From Actinomycetota bacterium (GTDB lineage: Bacteria > Actinomycetota > Humimicrobiia > Humimicrobiales > Humimicrobiaceae), in contig JAQVHC010000020.1 in the NCBI GenBank assembly GCA_028696435.1, positions 1-16,038 of the forward strand: a DNA stretch of 16,038 nt, in the 5' to 3' direction. Position numbers and translations under genes: made by a program. The notes beneath the pieces were generated by a model. It was not told the origin of the DNA. It was given only the letters and a program-made list of their open reading frames with translations, and searched no databases. The stretch's first letter is position 1. Each line of letters starts with the position of its first letter. Shown piece by piece: positions 14,112 through 16,038 of the stretch.

Positions 14112-15143
14112 ATGCTGTATAAAGTTATGGGCAGGGATGTCTTTAAAGATTTTGTAAAATCCCTGATTTCTGACTATGAGTTTATTGGACCGAAAAAGAA
14201 AGACAAAGCAGTGCATGACTTTGTTCCCATCAAAGATATATCAGAACTTGATATCAATTATAAAAGAACAACTATTCCTCCCGCAAAAAAAATATTGTTC
14301 CCTCCAGATGAAAAGTTAGTAACATATGAAGTTAATGAAAAAATCAAAGTCAGACCCTTAATAGAGAGCAGTGAAAAAGTTCTATTCGGTATTAATGCAT
14401 GGGATATAAATGGTATGAATTTTCTGGACAGGTTTTTTGTTACAGACTTTATCGATGAAAATTATCTTGAAAGAAGAAAGAAGCTTATAGTAATAGGAAT
14501 GGATAGTGAACCGACCGAAACGAATTTTTCACCCAGCATGGATAGTGAGTATGCAAAGGATGGATTTGACCTTTATCTAACAGAATTAAAGGACAGATAT
14601 TTTATAAGAATTAATACTGCCAGAGGGGATGAAATCTTAAAAAAATATGCAGTAACAGAGGATGCGCTGGTTAAGGATTTTAAAGATTACAATAATTATA
14701 TGGACAATTACCGCAAAAAATTCAAATTGAATGTCAATATAAAAGATTTTTATGACAATTTTGAGTTAATATACGATGATGACGAATTCTGGAAAAGAGT
14801 AGCAAAAAATTGTTACAGCTGTGGTTCATGTAACCTTGCCTGTCCGACATGCTTTTGTTTCAATGTAAAAGATGATATCGAGCTTAATCTAAAAGATGGA
14901 AATAAAACCAGGGAGTGGGACTCATGTATGTTACCTGAATACGGGCTGGTAGCTGGAGGCCTTAATTTCAGGCCTGATAAAGAAAATAGATTGAAGCAAA
15001 GGTATAGATGTAAGCTTAAAACTTTTTTTGACAAATTTGGCAGATATGCATGTGTTGGGTGTGGAAGATGTATTGAAGTATGTCTGGCTAAAATTAATAT
15101 TGCGGATGACATTAATTCTATCAAGAAAGAGGTGAGCGTATAA
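14112..15143 (+). CDS. hydB: Sulfhydrogenase-type [NiFe] hydrogenase, beta (4Fe-4S) subunit
   Basis: This 343-residue protein is of the HydB/AsrA iron-sulfur type that wires the hydrogenase core to the flavin subunit. Two ferredoxin-like cluster motifs stand at its C-terminal end: Cys234, 237, 240, 244 in CYSCGSCNLACPTCFC (with extra Cys247 and Cys249) and Cys314, 317, 320, 324 in CVGCGRCIEVC. The N-terminal two thirds, with TIPPAKKILFPPDEK, and the WDSC segment are typical of the family. The ribosome binding site AGGAAGGTGAG ends 3 bases before the ATG. It overlaps the next gene by one base (TAATG), indicating translational coupling. The anaerobic sulfite reductase subunit A is the main alternative; the small-subunit start two genes downstream and hypB upstream favour hydrogenase. 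Confidence 0.85.
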   Translation: MLYKVMGRDVFKDFVKSLISDYEFIGPKKKDKAVHDFVPIKDISELDINYKRTTIPPAKKILFPPDEKLVTYEVNEKIKVRPLIESSEKVLFGINAWDINGMNFLDRFFVTDFIDENYLERRKKLIVIGMDSEPTETNFSPSMDSEYAKDGFDLYLTELKDRYFIRINTARGDEILKKYAVTEDALVKDFKDYNNYMDNYRKKFKLNVNIKDFYDNFELIYDDDEFWKRVAKNCYSCGSCNLACPTCFCFNVKDDIELNLKDGNKTREWDSCMLPEYGLVAGGLNFRPDKENRLKQRYRCKLKTFFDKFGRYACVGCGRCIEVCLAKINIADDINSIKKEVSV

Positions 15144-16009
15144 TGGCATTTGATATAAAATATAAGGATAAAAGTAATAAAAGTAGCATATATGTTCCCG
15201 AAATTGCACGAATCAATAAAATCCAGCAGATAAGCCCGACCGAAAAAATATTTGATATTGTTTTTGAAGATGATAAAAATCAAAATAATTTTAATTTTGA
15301 ACCGGGTCAATTTGTTGAATTAACTGTTTTTGGACTCGGGGAAGCTCCTTTCTCTATCTGTTCAAATCCGGAAAACAAAGATTTTTTTCAACTCTGTATA
15401 AGGGATGTAGGAAATGTCTCTGGAGCTCTCCACAGAATGAAAGAAGGTTCAAAAATCGGAATAAGGGGACCTTATGGCAATGGTTATTTTCCTTACGAAA
15501 AGATGGAGAATCAAAATATTCTTCTGATTGCAGGCGGACTGGGGCTTGCACCGTTAATGTCGCTTATAAAGTATATTTTGCATCATAGAGAAGATTATAA
15601 GGAAGTTATGATAATATATGGCGCAGTTAACCCTGAAAATATTTTATTTAAAGATGATATCCAGTATTTTTCCAGTCGTAATGATATTTCGATATGTGTA
15701 ACTGTAGATAATCCCGATGCCGGGTGGACGGGTGAAGTTGGAGTCTGCACAAAATTAATACCACGGGTAGATTTTCCCGTAGAAAACACCTGTGCTGTTG
15801 TATGTGGCCCCCCTGTGATGTATAAATTTGTAATAATAGAGCTGGAAAAGAAAAATTATTATCCTGAAAAAGTGTTCCTCTCGCTTGAGAGAAGAATGGA
15901 ATGTGGTGTTGGTAAGTGTAATCACTGCCACATAGGTGATAAGCTGGTTTGTGTCGATGGTCCTGTATTCAGTTTATGGGAAATAAAGAATTTAAAGGAG
16001 GCTATATAA
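15143..16009 (+). CDS. hydG: Sulfhydrogenase-type [NiFe] hydrogenase, gamma (FAD/NAD(P)H) subunit
   Basis: The 288-residue protein resembles dihydroorotate dehydrogenase electron-transfer subunits. An FAD-binding barrel (about residues 20-120) has FEPGQFVELTVFGLGEAPFS and IRGPYGNGYF; the nucleotide domain begins LLIAGGLGLAPLMSLI; the C-terminal [2Fe-2S] motif has Cys254, 259, 262 and 270 in ECGVGKCNHCHIGDKLVCVD followed by GPVF. It would pass electrons between NAD(P)H and the iron-sulfur subunits in the cytoplasm. Its start overlaps the beta gene stop by one base, with GAGGTGAG upstream. The order beta-gamma-delta matches hydB-hydG-hydD of group 3b hydrogenases as known from Pyrococcus. Note that hydG here is the sulfhydrogenase gamma gene, not the [FeFe]-hydrogenase maturase of the same name. 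Confidence 0.88.
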   Translation: MAFDIKYKDKSNKSSIYVPEIARINKIQQISPTEKIFDIVFEDDKNQNNFNFEPGQFVELTVFGLGEAPFSICSNPENKDFFQLCIRDVGNVSGALHRMKEGSKIGIRGPYGNGYFPYEKMENQNILLIAGGLGLAPLMSLIKYILHHREDYKEVMIIYGAVNPENILFKDDIQYFSSRNDISICVTVDNPDAGWTGEVGVCTKLIPRVDFPVENTCAVVCGPPVMYKFVIIELEKKNYYPEKVFLSLERRMECGVGKCNHCHIGDKLVCVDGPVFSLWEIKNLKEAI

Positions 16010-16038
16010 ATGAGTAAGCCGAAAGTAGGTATTTTTGG
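16010..16038 (+). CDS. hydD: Start of [NiFe] hydrogenase delta (small) subunit, cut by window end
   Basis: The stop of the gamma gene (TAA, 16007-16009) is followed at once by ATG, with AAAGGAG at 15994-16000 as ribosome binding site. Only nine full codons are visible, MSKPKVGIF, which fits the start of the 20-kDa NADH-dehydrogenase-like hydrogenase small subunit. The assignment rests mainly on gene order. Confidence 0.6.

Noticed and set aside
14112..15143. Anaerobic sulfite reductase subunit A (asrA) instead of hydrogenase beta
   Set aside because: The folds are alike, but hypB beside it and the small-subunit-like start at 16010 favour hydrogenase; kept as an alternative.
14813..15310. 165-codon open frame on the - strand across the hydB/hydG junction
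   Set aside because: It is opposite two clearly conserved coding regions with all cluster cysteines in place; no family features.
1..16038. CRISPR arrays, tRNA or rRNA genes, insertion sequences, phage genes
   Set aside because: No regularly spaced direct repeats, tRNA-like cloverleaf, transposase motif or phage protein was found by reading both strands.

Overview
The window looks like an AT-rich chromosomal segment from an anaerobic, fermentative bacterium. Three things suggest this: a saccharide ABC importer with a lipoprotein binding protein, a GTP-type PEP carboxykinase, and the first genes of a cytoplasmic sulfhydrogenase-type [NiFe] hydrogenase with hypB beside them. Long non-coding gaps rich in A/T and hairpins, GTG starts in front of good ribosome binding sites, and TTGACA/TATAAT promoters point to a bacterium rather than an archaeon. 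Atribacterota, Thermotogota and Halanaerobiales-like Firmicutes would all fit. I cannot place it further from the sequence alone.

Bases 1-8973 are a saccharide uptake and use cluster on the + strand. It runs: ROK-family repressor, solute-binding lipoprotein, two MalF/MalG-type permeases, family 3 glycoside hydrolase, ROK-family glucokinase. No importer ATPase gene is present, so a shared one elsewhere must drive the transporter. The likely path is: the repressor senses a sugar, the importer brings in a beta-linked oligosaccharide, the GH3 enzyme cleaves it in the cytoplasm, and the glucokinase phosphorylates released glucose. The repressor promoter carries matching 10-base inverted sites, one covering the -35 box, which suggests self-repression. 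The leader of the binding-protein gene is unusual: it has a duplicated segment, two ribosome binding sites, a nested hairpin and a possible 22-codon leader peptide.

Bases 8974-12730 hold a GTP-type PEP carboxykinase (+) and a convergent DUF1015 protein (-). The gap in front of the carboxykinase gene (527 bases) has a long hairpin after the glucokinase gene, a second perfect hairpin, and a long A/T tract just upstream of a TATAAT box.

Bases 12731-16038 hold hypB and then the start of a hydrogenase operon in the order beta (4Fe-4S), gamma (FAD/NAD(P)H), delta (small subunit, cut by the window end). This is the hydB-hydG-hydD order of group 3b sulfhydrogenases; the catalytic hydA would be expected next. 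The regions upstream of hypB and of the beta gene carry inverted repeats and promoter-like sequences.

I saw no tRNA, rRNA, CRISPR array, transposase or phage gene. The genes belong to known families; the less ordinary signals are in the non-coding DNA and are offered as candidates.
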